A program made the translations under genes and the position numbers. Shown here piece by piece: positions 7,409 through 15,356 of a stretch of DNA of 32,589 nt (positions are counted from its first letter, which is position 1; each line of letters starts with the position of its first letter). The notes under the pieces were generated by a model. It saw nothing but the letters and a program-made list of their open reading frames with translations. It did not search any database and was not told the DNA's origin. The stretch is from positions 1-32,589 of the forward strand of contig NZ_QWGT01000005.1 of NCBI RefSeq assembly GCF_003576405.1. Reading direction: 5' to 3'. This stretch comes from Clavibacter lycopersici (lineage in GTDB: Bacteria > Actinomycetota > Actinomycetes > Actinomycetales > Microbacteriaceae).

Positions 7409-8214
7409 TCCCCGACCGGGATCCCCTCCCGCCGCACCGCGTCGAGCAGCAGGGCCTCGACCGCGTCCACCGCGCGGAGCAGCTCGGCCGGACCCGTGCC
7501 CACGTGCCCGACGACCTGGTCGACGCCGCGGAGCCCCGCGCGCGTCAGCAGCCGCTTCTCGTTCGTGATCCACTCGCCGCGGTGGGCGAGGATCGCGTGC
7601 GCCGCCTGGCACGCCGCCTCGGAGAGGAGCCCGCCGCACTGCGCGGCCCGGCCGTGGCGGGCGTGGCCCTCGCGGGCGTAGTGCAGCGTCAGCTCCGCCC
7701 GCTGCCACCAGATCCCTGGCGCGGATGCGCGCAGCGCCCGCGGGTACTCGAACACCGGCACCTCGCCGCGGAGGGCGCGGTTCACGCCCACCTCGGCCAG
7801 CAGGATCGTGCTGGGCAACCCCGCTTGGTGGAAGAGCAGCGTCTCGAGCGTGAAGCGGCCGGCGAGCGCCTCCTCATGGACGGCCTCGATCGCGTCGAGG
7901 TCGCGGTAGTGCACGTCGACCGCGCGGCCGTCGACATGGAGAGCGCCGCCGCCGTCGAAGATCCGGCCCCACCCGCCGCGCGGGCTGAGCTGCCCGGGCC
8001 AGCCGAGGGCGCGCAGGCCGTCGGGGTCGAAGTCGCCCCGGTAGTAGACGGCCACGTCCCAGTCGCTTTCGGGGCGGTTCGCGCCCTGCGCGCGGGATCC
8101 ACCGAGCGCCACTCCGCGCACGCCGGGCACGGACGCCAGCGTGTCGGCGACGTGCTCGAGGAACGCGTCGTCGTCGAGGCCGAGGACGGGTCCGCCCTCG
8201 GGAGCGTGCGTCAC
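7405..8214 (-). CDS. Nucleotidyltransferase-domain protein (kanamycin/MNT-like fold)
   Basis: A 269-residue protein. The polymerase-beta-type nucleotidyltransferase motif is explicit: GGSRAQG at 38-44 followed by DWD at 51-53 (GS-x10-DxD); a later acidic residue in GRAVDVHYRD could complete the metal site. The C-terminal helical half (about 140-269) resembles the substrate-binding helical domains of aminoglycoside adenylyltransferase-like proteins. The family transfers a nucleotide onto a small molecule or protein; the substrate here is unknown. The GTG start overlaps the TGA of moeZ as GTGA, indicating translational coupling. No ribosome binding site is needed in that arrangement. The family also includes antitoxin-like MNT proteins, but no HEPN partner gene is adjacent. 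Confidence 0.85.
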   Translation of the reverse strand: MTHAPEGGPVLGLDDDAFLEHVADTLASVPGVRGVALGGSRAQGANRPESDWDVAVYYRGDFDPDGLRALGWPGQLSPRGGWGRIFDGGGALHVDGRAVDVHYRDLDAIEAVHEEALAGRFTLETLLFHQAGLPSTILLAEVGVNRALRGEVPVFEYPRALRASAPGIWWQRAELTLHYAREGHARHGRAAQCGGLLSEAACQAAHAILAHRGEWITNEKRLLTRAGLRGVDQVVGHVGTGPAELLRAVDAVEALLLDAVRREGIPVGD

Positions 8215-9398
8215 GCCCGCCCCGCCACGCTCCGCCACGCCCGGATCCCGCCGCGGAGGCTCACCGCATCCCGCCCGGCCTCGCGCAGCGCAGCCGCGGC
8301 CGCACGCGAGCGCACGCCCGACGCGCAGTAGACGACGACGCGGTCGGTGATCTCGCCGGGCACCGCACCCGGATCCACCGTGACGATGCGCACCGGCACC
8401 GCGACGTGGCCGGGGATGGAGTCGGCGAGGCGCTCGTCGGGCTCGCGCACGTCGAGGAGCACCACCTGCTCGTCGGAGGCGAGGATCCGCTCGACCTCCT
8501 CCGCGTCGAGCTCGGTGCCGTCGGTGGCCGCGCCCACGCCGCAGAAGAGGTCGTAGTCGGCGAGCGCCGTGACCCGCTGGCGGCCCTTCGCGCGCTTCAC
8601 GCCGATGGTGCGGCTGGTGCCGGCGAGCGCGTCGAGCACGACGACCCGGCCGAGGAGCGGCTGGCCGACGCCCGTGACGAGCTTGATGACCTCGGTGGCC
8701 ATGAGGGATCCGACCGTGCCGCAGACGGCGCCGAACACGCCCGCCTCCTCGCAGGAGAGCACGGCGCCGTCGGCGGGCGGCTCGGGGAACACGTCGCGGT
8801 AGTCGATGCCGCGGCCGTCGGGCGCCGCGTCCCAGAAGACGGTGACCTGCGCGTCGAACCGGTACACGGATCCCCACACGCACGGCACCCCGACGAGCGC
8901 CGCGGCGTCGCTGATGAGGTACCTGGTGGCGAAGTTGTCGGTGGCGTCGACGACCACGTCGTATCCGCTGAGGATCCGGACGGCGTTGTCGTTCGTGAGG
9001 CGCTCCTGGTGCTCCACGACCTCGATCCCGGGGTCGGTCCGGTGCACGGAATCCGCCGCTGACGAGGTCTTCGGCCGGCCGACGTCGGGCGTGCCGTGGA
9101 TGGTCTGGCGCTGGAGGTTCGAGAGGTCCACAGCATCGTCGTCTACGATTCCCAGGGTCCCGATCCCCGCTGCGGCCAGGTACTGCAGCACGGGGGAACC
9201 GAGGCCGCCCGCGCCGATCACGAGCACGCGCGCCTGGTCGATGCGGGACTGACCCCCCATCCCGATGCCGGGAAGGGCGAGGTGCCGGGAGTGGCGTTCG
9301 CGCCGTTCGTGCGCATCCTGCCCGGAGCCATGACCACCTCGGCCCCGCCCCCCGGGGTGCGTGCCGTCCAGATCGACGAGCGGCAGAGACGACCCCAT
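8211..9398 (-). CDS. moeZ: MoeZ-like adenylyltransferase/sulfurtransferase (ThiF domain + rhodanese)
   Basis: A 395-residue two-domain protein. Residues about 33-270 form the ThiF/MoeB E1-like domain: the RHSRHLALPGIG lead-in, nucleotide loop GAGGLG at 62-67, and DATDN at 151-155. Residues about 300-392 form a rhodanese domain with the active-site cysteine in VVYCASGVRSR (C358). Such proteins adenylate the C-terminus of a sulfur-carrier protein (MoaD or CysO type) and then pass sulfur to it, serving molybdopterin or cysteine synthesis. The usual LPG following the CEEAG segment is VCG here. The ATG at 9398 has GGAGG 6 bases upstream and is required to keep the conserved RHSRHL segment. Its start overlaps the start of the divergent glycosyltransferase, and its stop overlaps the nucleotidyltransferase start. 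Confidence 0.9.
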   Translation of the reverse strand: MGSSLPLVDLDGTHPGGRGRGGHGSGQDAHERRERHSRHLALPGIGMGGQSRIDQARVLVIGAGGLGSPVLQYLAAAGIGTLGIVDDDAVDLSNLQRQTIHGTPDVGRPKTSSAADSVHRTDPGIEVVEHQERLTNDNAVRILSGYDVVVDATDNFATRYLISDAAALVGVPCVWGSVYRFDAQVTVFWDAAPDGRGIDYRDVFPEPPADGAVLSCEEAGVFGAVCGTVGSLMATEVIKLVTGVGQPLLGRVVVLDALAGTSRTIGVKRAKGRQRVTALADYDLFCGVGAATDGTELDAEEVERILASDEQVVLLDVREPDERLADSIPGHVAVPVRIVTVDPGAVPGEITDRVVVYCASGVRSRAAAAALREAGRDAVSLRGGIRAWRSVAGRA

Positions 9399-11103
9399 GA
9401 CAGACCTCCGTACGGACGGCGGACGCGGACCCGCGTCGACCGGTCCCAGCGTACGACGGCCCGCCGACGGGACCCGCGGCGGACGCCCCACCGGCGGCCT
9501 CGGCCGCTTCCACCACCGTCGCTGGAGCGACGCCTGGCTCATCGGCCTCCTCGGCTTCCTCCTCGCGCTCCCCCTCGCCGGCAGCCCCTCCGTCTGGTAC
9601 GACGAGGCCGCCACCGTGGTCTCGGCCACGCGCGGCTGGGACGACCTCCTCCGCGAGCTCGGCACGGTCGACGCAGTCCACGGCCTCTACTACGCGGGCA
9701 TGAAGGTCTGGTTCGGGCTCGTCGGCTACTCGCCCACGTCGCTCCGATTCCCGAGCGCGGTCTTCATCGGCCTCGCGGCAGCGGGCGTGGTGCTGCTCAC
9801 CCGCACGGTCTCGACGCGCGGCACCGGCATCGTGGCCGGCATCGTCTTCGTCGTGATCCCCCGCTCGGCCTGGATGGGCACGGAGGGCCGCTCGTTCGCG
9901 CTCGGCACCCTCATCGCGGTCGCGCTCACCGTCGTGCTCGTGCTCGCCGCCCGCCGCGCGGGCTCCCGGTGGCAGGTGCAGGCGAGGTGGTGGGCGCTCT
10001 ACGGGCTGCTCGCGTGGCTCGGCGCATCCACATTCGTGTACCTCGCGCTGCTCGTGGGCGCGCACGGCGTCGTGATCCTCTGGGCCATCGCCTCCGCCCG
10101 CGTCGGCCGCCGCAGCCGCCGGCCCATGGTCGTGTCGCTCCTCGGCTGGGCCCTCGCCTCCATCACGGCCGGGCTCCTGTCGCTGCCGCTCGTGCGCGTG
10201 GTGACGGACCAGTCGGGCCAGGTCGGGTGGATCAAGCCCATCGGCCCGAACACCGTGACGCAGGTGCTGTCGACGCAGCTCTTCTACGAGAACGACGTCT
10301 TCGCGGTCATCGCCTGGGTCCTCGCGCTGGTCGGCCTCGCCCTGCTGGTGCGCCGCGGGATCCGCATGGTGCGCGCCCGCCGCGCCTCGCGCGTCGAGCC
10401 GGAGGGCCCCATCGCCGAGTACGAGTCGGCGTACCTGCACGCCGGATGGTCGCCGACGATCCTGCAGCTCGCGGTGGTCTGGTTCGCGGTGCCGACGCTG
10501 CTGCTCATCGGCGCGTCCACCCTCATGTCGCCGCTCTACTCGCCGCGCTACATGGCGTACACGGCGCCCGCGTTCGCGATGCTCATGGCGGTGGGGATCC
10601 TCGCGCTGAAGTGGAAGCCGCTCGTCGCCGCCGTCACGGCCGTGCTCGTGGCGCTCTCCGTGATGCAGCTCGTGCACGACCGCACGACCACCGTGAAGGC
10701 CGACTCCGACTGGGCCGCGATCGCCCGCATCGTGTCCGAGGAGCGCGCGCAGGAGGCGCCCGGCACGACCGAGGCCGTGATCTTCGGACCCGTGCGCCGC
10801 CACCCGAAGGCCACCTCGCGCATCGTCGCGTACTCGTACCCGGACGCCTTCCGCGGCATGGACGACATCCTGCTGCGCACGCCGCCCGGCGACACCGACG
10901 GCCTCTGGGAGGAGACGTACCCGCTGGCTGACCGGGTCGACGAGGTCGACGGCGCGGACGTCGTGTGGCTCGTCACGAGCGACAGGCAGGACATCCGGCC
11001 CGAGGTCGCCGAGGCGCTCACCCCGCGCGGCTTCGCGAAGACCGACGACTGGCACGTGAAGAACGCGAACATCGAGCGCTACGAGCGGGTCGACGCGGGC
11101 TGA
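9397..11103 (+). CDS. Membrane glycosyltransferase (GT39/ArnT-like, GT-C fold)
   Basis: A 568-residue polytopic membrane protein with about ten hydrophobic helices starting at residue 47. The first external loop carries YDEAAT (Y68-D69-E70), the acidic pair typical of GT-C mannosyl/arabinosyl-type transferases that use polyprenyl-phosphate sugars, followed by GLYYAGMKVW and SLRFPS, also typical. The C-terminal domain (about 430-568) is soluble and predicted extracytoplasmic. A role in glycosylating cell-envelope polymers or proteins is inferred from the family. The ATG at 9397 has no good ribosome binding site and overlaps the moeZ ATG; an in-frame GTG at 9361 is the only alternative, since no start codon follows before the first helix. 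The arginine-rich 45-residue cytoplasmic leader is unremarkable. Confidence 0.85.
   Translation: MTDLRTDGGRGPASTGPSVRRPADGTRGGRPTGGLGRFHHRRWSDAWLIGLLGFLLALPLAGSPSVWYDEAATVVSATRGWDDLLRELGTVDAVHGLYYAGMKVWFGLVGYSPTSLRFPSAVFIGLAAAGVVLLTRTVSTRGTGIVAGIVFVVIPRSAWMGTEGRSFALGTLIAVALTVVLVLAARRAGSRWQVQARWWALYGLLAWLGASTFVYLALLVGAHGVVILWAIASARVGRRSRRPMVVSLLGWALASITAGLLSLPLVRVVTDQSGQVGWIKPIGPNTVTQVLSTQLFYENDVFAVIAWVLALVGLALLVRRGIRMVRARRASRVEPEGPIAEYESAYLHAGWSPTILQLAVVWFAVPTLLLIGASTLMSPLYSPRYMAYTAPAFAMLMAVGILALKWKPLVAAVTAVLVALSVMQLVHDRTTTVKADSDWAAIARIVSEERAQEAPGTTEAVIFGPVRRHPKATSRIVAYSYPDAFRGMDDILLRTPPGDTDGLWEETYPLADRVDEVDGADVVWLVTSDRQDIRPEVAEALTPRGFAKTDDWHVKNANIERYERVDAG
9448..9453 (-). promoter_or_regulatory. 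Candidate -10 element for moeZ
   Basis: TACGCT on the minus strand (9453-9448) lies about 50 bases upstream of the moeZ ATG, inside the first codons of the divergent glycosyltransferase. The same TACGCT hexamer is the likely -10 of prpD, the double-GNAT gene and the HxlR gene in this window. No good -35 was identified. Confidence 0.45.
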
Positions 11104-11157
11104 TCCTTCGGTGCCGCCCGTGCGCGCTCCCGGTGGACGGACGACGCCGACGCCCCG

Positions 11158-11172
11158 TACGGTCGCCGCGTG
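11158..11172 (+). promoter_or_regulatory. Leaderless-type promoter of the deoxyribosyltransferase-like gene
   Basis: TACGGT (11158-11163) lies exactly 6 bases before the GTG at 11170, placing the expected transcript start at the start codon. No ribosome binding site is present. A weak -35, TGGACG, lies at 11134-11139. Confidence 0.55.
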
Positions 11173-11589
11173 AGCACCTTCTTCGTCGCCGGCAGCTGGC
11201 GCAACCGGCAGGCCATCGGCGACGTCCTCGACGCGCTCGACGGCGTCGGCGCCCGCTCCTACGGCTTCGTCCGCGCCGCCTACGACGCGGAGGCCACGGC
11301 CTTCGCCGCTCCGGGCGGCGCGGACGACGCAGACCTCGACGACCCGGGGATCCGGCGCCTGTTCGAGCAGGACCTCGCCGCGCTGCGCGCCGCCGACCGG
11401 TTCGTGCTCGTGCTGCCCGCCGGAGCCGCGGCGCACATGGAGGCCGGCATCGCCTACGGGCTCGGGAAGCCCTGCTACGCGGTGGGCGCAGCCGGGCGCA
11501 CCGAGACCCTCTACCTCGCCTTCGAGGCGATGTGCGCGGGACCGGAGGACCTGATCCGCCACCTCCGCGCGACGGGAGCCGTGCTCTAG
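11170..11589 (+). CDS. Nucleoside 2-deoxyribosyltransferase-like protein
   Basis: A 139-residue protein. It opens with FFVAGSWRNR, the start of the Rossmann-like nucleoside deoxyribosyltransferase/DprA-like group, and contains ADRFVLVLPAGAAAHMEAGI followed by AYGLGKP, which matches the family's pattern of an aspartate (D76) and catalytic-type glutamate (E91) before GLGKP. Enzymes of this family cleave or exchange the base of deoxyribonucleosides. Many short actinobacterial members are uncharacterised and may bind nucleotide derivatives instead, so the activity is inferred. The GTG start sits 6 bases after a -10-like TACGGT. Its TAG stop overlaps the TAG stop of the convergent EamA gene (CTAG, 11586-11589). 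Confidence 0.75.
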   Translation: MSTFFVAGSWRNRQAIGDVLDALDGVGARSYGFVRAAYDAEATAFAAPGGADDADLDDPGIRRLFEQDLAALRAADRFVLVLPAGAAAHMEAGIAYGLGKPCYAVGAAGRTETLYLAFEAMCAGPEDLIRHLRATGAVL

Positions 11590-12473
11590 GCGGCCTCCCG
11601 CGCCGCCCGCGGCCGCAGCTCGCTCACGAGCGTCCCGGCGACGATCAGGGCCGCGCCGAGGATCGCGAGCGCGGGCAGGCGCTCCCCCGCCACGCGTCCG
11701 ACGACGCCCGCCCAGACCGGCTCGCCCGCGTAGATGATGGTCGCGCGCGTCGGGGACACGGAGCGCTGCGCCCAGTTCATCGTGAGCTGGATGAGGCAGC
11801 TGCTCGCCCCGAGCGCGACCGCCGCCACCAGCCACACCCACGAGAACGCCGGGACCGCCTCGCCCGCGACCGGCATGCACGCCAGGGAGAGCGCCCCGGC
11901 GACGACGAGCTGCACGACGGTCACCCGGCCGACGTCCACGCGCCCGGCGAACAGGCCGATGAGGATGATCTCCGCGGCGATCGGGAGCGTGCTGACCAGC
12001 GTCGCCAGCTCCCCCGCGCCCAGCGCGACCCCCTCCTGGGGACCGGCGACGAGCAGCAGCCCGACGAACGCGAGCGCGATCCCCACGAGCGCGAGCACCC
12101 CGGGGCGCCTGCGGAACACGACCCACTGGAGGAGCGGCACCAGCGGCACGTACAGCGCGGTGATGAAGGCGGACGTGCTGCTCGGGATCGTCTGCAGCCC
12201 GTAGGTCTGGAGGCCGTAGCCGAGGAAGATCATGACGCCGATCGCCGCGCCCGCACCCAGGTCGACCCGGCGCATCCCGCGGAGCACCCGCCGGAACAGG
12301 ACCGCGCTGATCAGCCCGGCCACGAGGAACCGGAGCCCCACGAAGAAGAGCGGCCCGCTGTGCTCCATCGCGACGTGGACCGCGAGGAACGTGCCGCCCC
12401 AGATGGCGGTGATGCCGAGGAGCGCCCACTCGGGACGGGAGGGCCGGATCGCTCGCGGCAGGGTCGTGCGCAT
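11586..12473 (-). CDS. EamA/DMT-family transporter
   Basis: A 295-residue membrane protein with ten predicted helices in two EamA repeats. The first repeat starts at WALLGITAIWGGTFLAVHVA, and the second contains ALGASSCLIQLTMNWAQRSV and, near the end, IIYAGEPVWAGVVG with LGAALIVAGTL, the usual EamA C-terminal pattern. Members export amino acids, metabolites or drugs; the substrate is not readable. The ATG at 12473 lies 16 bases after the ispE stop and has no ribosome binding site or -10 element, so it probably depends on readthrough from ispE. It is the last gene of the minus-strand metG-tatD-rsmA-ispE run. Confidence 0.9.
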   Translation of the reverse strand: MRTTLPRAIRPSRPEWALLGITAIWGGTFLAVHVAMEHSGPLFFVGLRFLVAGLISAVLFRRVLRGMRRVDLGAGAAIGVMIFLGYGLQTYGLQTIPSSTSAFITALYVPLVPLLQWVVFRRRPGVLALVGIALAFVGLLLVAGPQEGVALGAGELATLVSTLPIAAEIILIGLFAGRVDVGRVTVVQLVVAGALSLACMPVAGEAVPAFSWVWLVAAVALGASSCLIQLTMNWAQRSVSPTRATIIYAGEPVWAGVVGRVAGERLPALAILGAALIVAGTLVSELRPRAAREAA

Positions 12474-12489
12474 GGCGGGAGGCGCCGCG

Positions 12490-13428
12490 TCAGCCCGTGA
12501 TGATGCGGGCGCCGTGCACGGGCCCCGTGGCCCGGATCACCGTGAGGCGGGCGGCGCTCAGCGCGATCTGCAGCTCGAGCGCGCTGTCGAGGTCCGCCGC
12601 GAGGAACGCGACCGTGGGGCCGGATCCCGAGACGATGCCCGCGAGCGCGCCGTTCTCCTCGCCGAGCTGCAGCACCTCGCCGAGACCGGGCGCGAGGTGG
12701 AGCGCGGGCGCCTGGAGGTCGTTGTGGAGGACCTCGGCGAGCATGCGCGGATCCCCCGCCCGCAGCGCCTGCAGCACGCCCGAGTCGACCTGCGGGATCT
12801 GCTGGGCCGGGAAGATGTCCTGCGCGTGGCGCTCGCGGTGCTTGTCGAGCTCGCCGTACACGTCGGGCGTGGAGACGCCGAACTCGGCGATGGCGAGCAC
12901 CCACTGGAACGTGCCCTTGGCGAGCGCGGGGCTGAGGCGGTCGCCGCGGCCGGTGCCGATGGCGGTGCCCCCGGCGAGCGCGAACGGCACGTCGGCACCC
13001 AGCTCCGCGCCGAGGGCGAGCAGCTGGTCGCGCGTGCGCTCGGTGCCCCACAGGGTGTCGCAGGCGAGGAGGGTGGCCGCGGCGTCCGCGGATCCGCCGC
13101 CCATGCCGCCGGCGATGGGCACGTTCTTCTCGATGCGCAGGTGCACGCCGCCGCGGTGGCCGGTGCTGCGGGCGAGGAGCCGCGCCGCGCGGATGGCGAG
13201 GTTGTCGGGGCCGGTGGTGAGGTGCGACGTGTCGATGGAACCGCCGAACTCGACCGAGAAGTCGTCGGCCCGGGTGGCGTACACGTCCTCGTAGAGGCTG
13301 ACCGCCTGGTACGCGGTGGCGACGTCGTGGTAGCCGTCCTCCTGGAGGGCGCCCACGGTGAGGGAGACGTTGATCTTGCCCGGGGCCCGCGCGTGCACCA
13401 CATCGGGGCTGGTGGCCGCGGAGGTCAT
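12490..13428 (-). CDS. ispE: 4-diphosphocytidyl-2-C-methyl-D-erythritol kinase
   Basis: A 312-residue GHMP kinase that phosphorylates CDP-methylerythritol, the fourth step of the MEP isoprenoid pathway. Visible motifs are [10 protein letters not shown] (K18), the GHMP ATP loop [17 protein letters not shown] at 104-120, [11 protein letters not shown] with the catalytic-type aspartate, and [10 protein letters not shown] near the C-terminus. The order rsmA-ispE is conserved across actinobacteria, which supports the call. The ATG at 13428 is preceded at 7 bases by TAGGTT, whose TAG is also the rsmA stop codon. A GGAG lies only 3 bases from the ATG, too close to be a good ribosome binding site, so a leaderless transcript plus readthrough from rsmA is plausible. 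A longer frame to 13488 was rejected for lack of family similarity. Confidence 0.95.
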   Translation of the reverse strand: MTSAATSPDVVHARAPGKINVSLTVGALQEDGYHDVATAYQAVSLYEDVYATRADDFSVEFGGSIDTSHLTTGPDNLAIRAARLLARSTGHRGGVHLRIEKNVPIAGGMGGGSADAAATLLACDTLWGTERTRDQLLALGAELGADVPFALAGGTAIGTGRGDRLSPALAKGTFQWVLAIAEFGVSTPDVYGELDKHRERHAQDIFPAQQIPQVDSGVLQALRAGDPRMLAEVLHNDLQAPALHLAPGLGEVLQLGEENGALAGIVSGSGPTVAFLAADLDSALELQIALSAARLTVIRATGPVHGARIITG

Positions 13429-13435
13429 GTGCTCC

Positions 13436-13441
13436 AACCTA
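13436..13441 (-). promoter_or_regulatory. Candidate internal -10 of ispE overlapping the rsmA stop codon
   Basis: TAGGTT (13441-13436) begins with the TAG stop of rsmA and ends 7 bases before the ispE ATG, the spacing seen at the other leaderless starts in this window. No clear -35 was seen. Confidence 0.4.
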
Positions 13442-14338
13442 GCGGAGGCTGGGAGCCCCTCCGTCACCGTCCCGATCGGCCCAGGCACGGGCCACGCGGA
13501 GGTAGTCGTCGACGCCCAGCTGCTCGCCCCGCGAAGTGGGGGCGACCCCTCCGGCCTCGAGGAGGGCGGACGCGGCCTCGCTCCCGCCGAGCAGCTCGGC
13601 GAGCGCCTGGCGCAGCATCTTGCGGCGCTGCTGGAAGGCCGCGTCGACGATCTTGAAGGTGCGCTTCCGCAGCTCCTCGGAGGCGTACGGCTCCGCGTGC
13701 CGCTCGAACGCGACGAGCACGGAGTCGACGTTCGGGACGGGCCAGAAGACCTGGCGGCTGACCTGGCCGGCCGTGCGCCAGGCGCCGTACCAGGCGGCCT
13801 TGACGCTCGGGGATCCGTACACCTTGGATCCCGGCGCCGCCGCGATGCGGTGCCCGACCTCGGCCTGCACCATGACCACGCCCGTGCGGATCGCCGGGAA
13901 GTGCTCGAGGAGGTGCAGCAGCACGGGCACGGAGACGTTGTACGGGAGGTTCGCGACGAGCGCGGTCGGATCCCCGGGCAGCTCGGCGACGCGGAGCGCG
14001 TCCTCGTGCACCACCGTCACCGCGGCGTCCGGCTGGTACAGGCGCACGGTGATCGGCAGCTGCTCGGCGAGGCGGCCGTCGATCTCCACCGCGACGACGC
14101 TGGCGCCCGTCTCGAGGAGGCCGAGGGTGAGGGAGCCGAGACCCGGCCCGACCTCGACCACGTGGGTGCCGGCCTCCACGCGCGCGACCCGGACGATGCG
14201 GCGCACGGTGTTGGCGTCGATGACGAAGTTCTGCCCGAGCTTCTTGGTGGGCGCGACGCCGAGCAGCTCGGCGAGGTCGCGGATCTCGGCGGGGCCGAGG
14301 AGCGTCGGGGCGACGGCCGGTGCCGTCTCGTCGCTCAC
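13439..14338 (-). CDS. rsmA: 16S rRNA (adenine1518-N6/adenine1519-N6)-dimethyltransferase
   Basis: A 299-residue RsmA/KsgA enzyme that dimethylates the two adjacent adenines in helix 45 of 16S rRNA late in small-subunit assembly. Motifs: [10 protein letters not shown] at 32-41, SAM-binding [10 protein letters not shown] at 62-71, acidic VEID at 84-87, and catalytic NLPY at 130-133. The C-terminal helical domain ([19 protein letters not shown]) is complete. The GTG start at 14338 overlaps the TGA of tatD as GTGA, so translation is coupled to tatD. The ispE ATG follows 10 bases after its stop. Confidence 0.95.
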   Translation of the reverse strand: MSDETAPAVAPTLLGPAEIRDLAELLGVAPTKKLGQNFVIDANTVRRIVRVARVEAGTHVVEVGPGLGSLTLGLLETGASVVAVEIDGRLAEQLPITVRLYQPDAAVTVVHEDALRVAELPGDPTALVANLPYNVSVPVLLHLLEHFPAIRTGVVMVQAEVGHRIAAAPGSKVYGSPSVKAAWYGAWRTAGQVSRQVFWPVPNVDSVLVAFERHAEPYASEELRKRTFKIVDAAFQQRRKMLRQALAELLGGSEAASALLEAGGVAPTSRGEQLGVDDYLRVARAWADRDGDGGAPSLR

Positions 14339-15285
14339 GCGCGGCCCGCCGGGTCGAGCTCGGCGGGGTCCTTCGACGGCGACGTGACGGGCTCGTCGTC
14401 CCAGCGGCCGTAGACGAGCTCGGTGTTGGAGGAGATCTGCGCGGCGAGCATCGACACGTCGGTGCCGAGGTGCGCGGCCATCGCGCGGAGCGTGTGCGGG
14501 ATCAGGTACGGCGCGTTCGGCCGGCCCCGGAACGGCACGGGCGTGAGGAACGGCGCGTCCGTCTCCACCAGCAGGAGCGAGCGCGGCGCGAAGGCGAGCG
14601 CCTCCCGCAGGTCGTGCGCGTTCTTGAAGGTGACCGTGCCGGAGAACGACATGTACCAGCCGTTCTCGGCGCAGATCCGCGCGAGGTCCTCGTCGCCGGA
14701 GAAGCAGTGGAACACGGTGCGCTCGGGGGCGCCGACGCGCAGCAGGGTCGCGACGACCTCGTCGTGCGCGTCGCGGTCGTGGATCTGGAGGGCGATCCCG
14801 CGCTCCTTGGCGATGCGGATGTGCTCCTCGAACGAGCGCTGCTGGGCGGCGCGGCCGTCCTCGCCCGTGCGGAAGAAGTCGAGGCCGGTCTCGCCGACGG
14901 CGCGCACGCGCGGGCGTCCGGCGAGCTCGTGGATCTCGGCCAGCGCGTCGTCGAGCGTGCCCGCCTCCTCGTAGGCCGGGGCCTCGTTCGGGTGGATCGC
15001 GACGGCCGCGAGCATGCGCGGCTCGTGCGCGGCGGTCTCCGCCGACCAGCGGGACGTCTCCAGGTCGCCGCCGACCTGGATCACGCCGCGCACGCCGACC
15101 GAGCTCGCGCGGTCGAGGTGCTCGGTGAAGTCGATCGGCGACTCGCCGTCCGCGATCTCGAGGTGCGTGTGGTTGTCGTAGACGGGCACCGTGAGCGCCT
15201 CGGGCAGCGGCGGGTACGTGAGGTCGCGCGTCTGGCCGTGGGCCGAGGAGGTGTCGCGCTGGCGCACGTAGCTGGATTCGGACAT
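14335..15285 (-). CDS. tatD: TatD-family metal-dependent hydrolase (DNase)
   Basis: A 316-residue TatD-type TIM-barrel hydrolase. The metal ligands are visible in YDNHTHLE (H39, H41), AIHPNEA, the [10 protein letters not shown] glutamate, [19 protein letters not shown] and the terminal [14 protein letters not shown]. TatD proteins are Mg-dependent 3'-5' exonucleases involved in DNA repair and decay; the metG-tatD-rsmA-ispE order is conserved in actinobacteria. The ATG at 15285 is favoured because TAGAGT ends 7 bases upstream, as at other leaderless genes here; an in-frame GTG three codons earlier is possible. The first 30 residues form a short extension before the barrel. The stop overlaps the rsmA start. 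Confidence 0.93.
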   Translation of the reverse strand: MSESSYVRQRDTSSAHGQTRDLTYPPLPEALTVPVYDNHTHLEIADGESPIDFTEHLDRASSVGVRGVIQVGGDLETSRWSAETAAHEPRMLAAVAIHPNEAPAYEEAGTLDDALAEIHELAGRPRVRAVGETGLDFFRTGEDGRAAQQRSFEEHIRIAKERGIALQIHDRDAHDEVVATLLRVGAPERTVFHCFSGDEDLARICAENGWYMSFSGTVTFKNAHDLREALAFAPRSLLLVETDAPFLTPVPFRGRPNAPYLIPHTLRAMAAHLGTDVSMLAAQISSNTELVYGRWDDEPVTSPSKDPAELDPAGRA

Positions 15286-15292
15286 CCCGCTC

Positions 15293-15298
15293 ACTCTA
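15293..15298 (-). promoter_or_regulatory. Leaderless-type -10 of tatD
   Basis: TAGAGT (15298-15293) ends exactly 7 bases before the tatD ATG, just after the terminator that follows metG. This suggests that tatD-rsmA-ispE has its own start of transcription. Confidence 0.5.
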
Positions 15299-15306
15299 CC
15301 GACGGG

Positions 15307-15338
15307 CGGGTGCCGCGCCCGGCGGGGCGCGGCACCCG
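15307..15338 (-). terminator. Strong hairpin after metG
   Basis: A perfect 14-bp stem (15307-15320 with 15325-15338) closes a 4-base GGCG loop. It lies 18 bases beyond the metG stop on the minus strand. There is no T-tract, so termination would be by hairpin alone or with Rho. Confidence 0.75.
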
Positions 15339-15356
15339 GAGGCCCGGCGGCGGACG

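Noticed and set aside
7405-12429. A 1674-codon open frame on the minus strand reading through moeZ, the glycosyltransferase and the EamA region
   Set aside because: Only parts of it (the nucleotidyltransferase, and stray pieces) show family motifs; the rest is arginine- and proline-rich antisense typical of high-GC DNA. Similar long frames at 4133-7708 (-), 878-2833 (+) and 19473-21479 (-) were rejected for the same reason.
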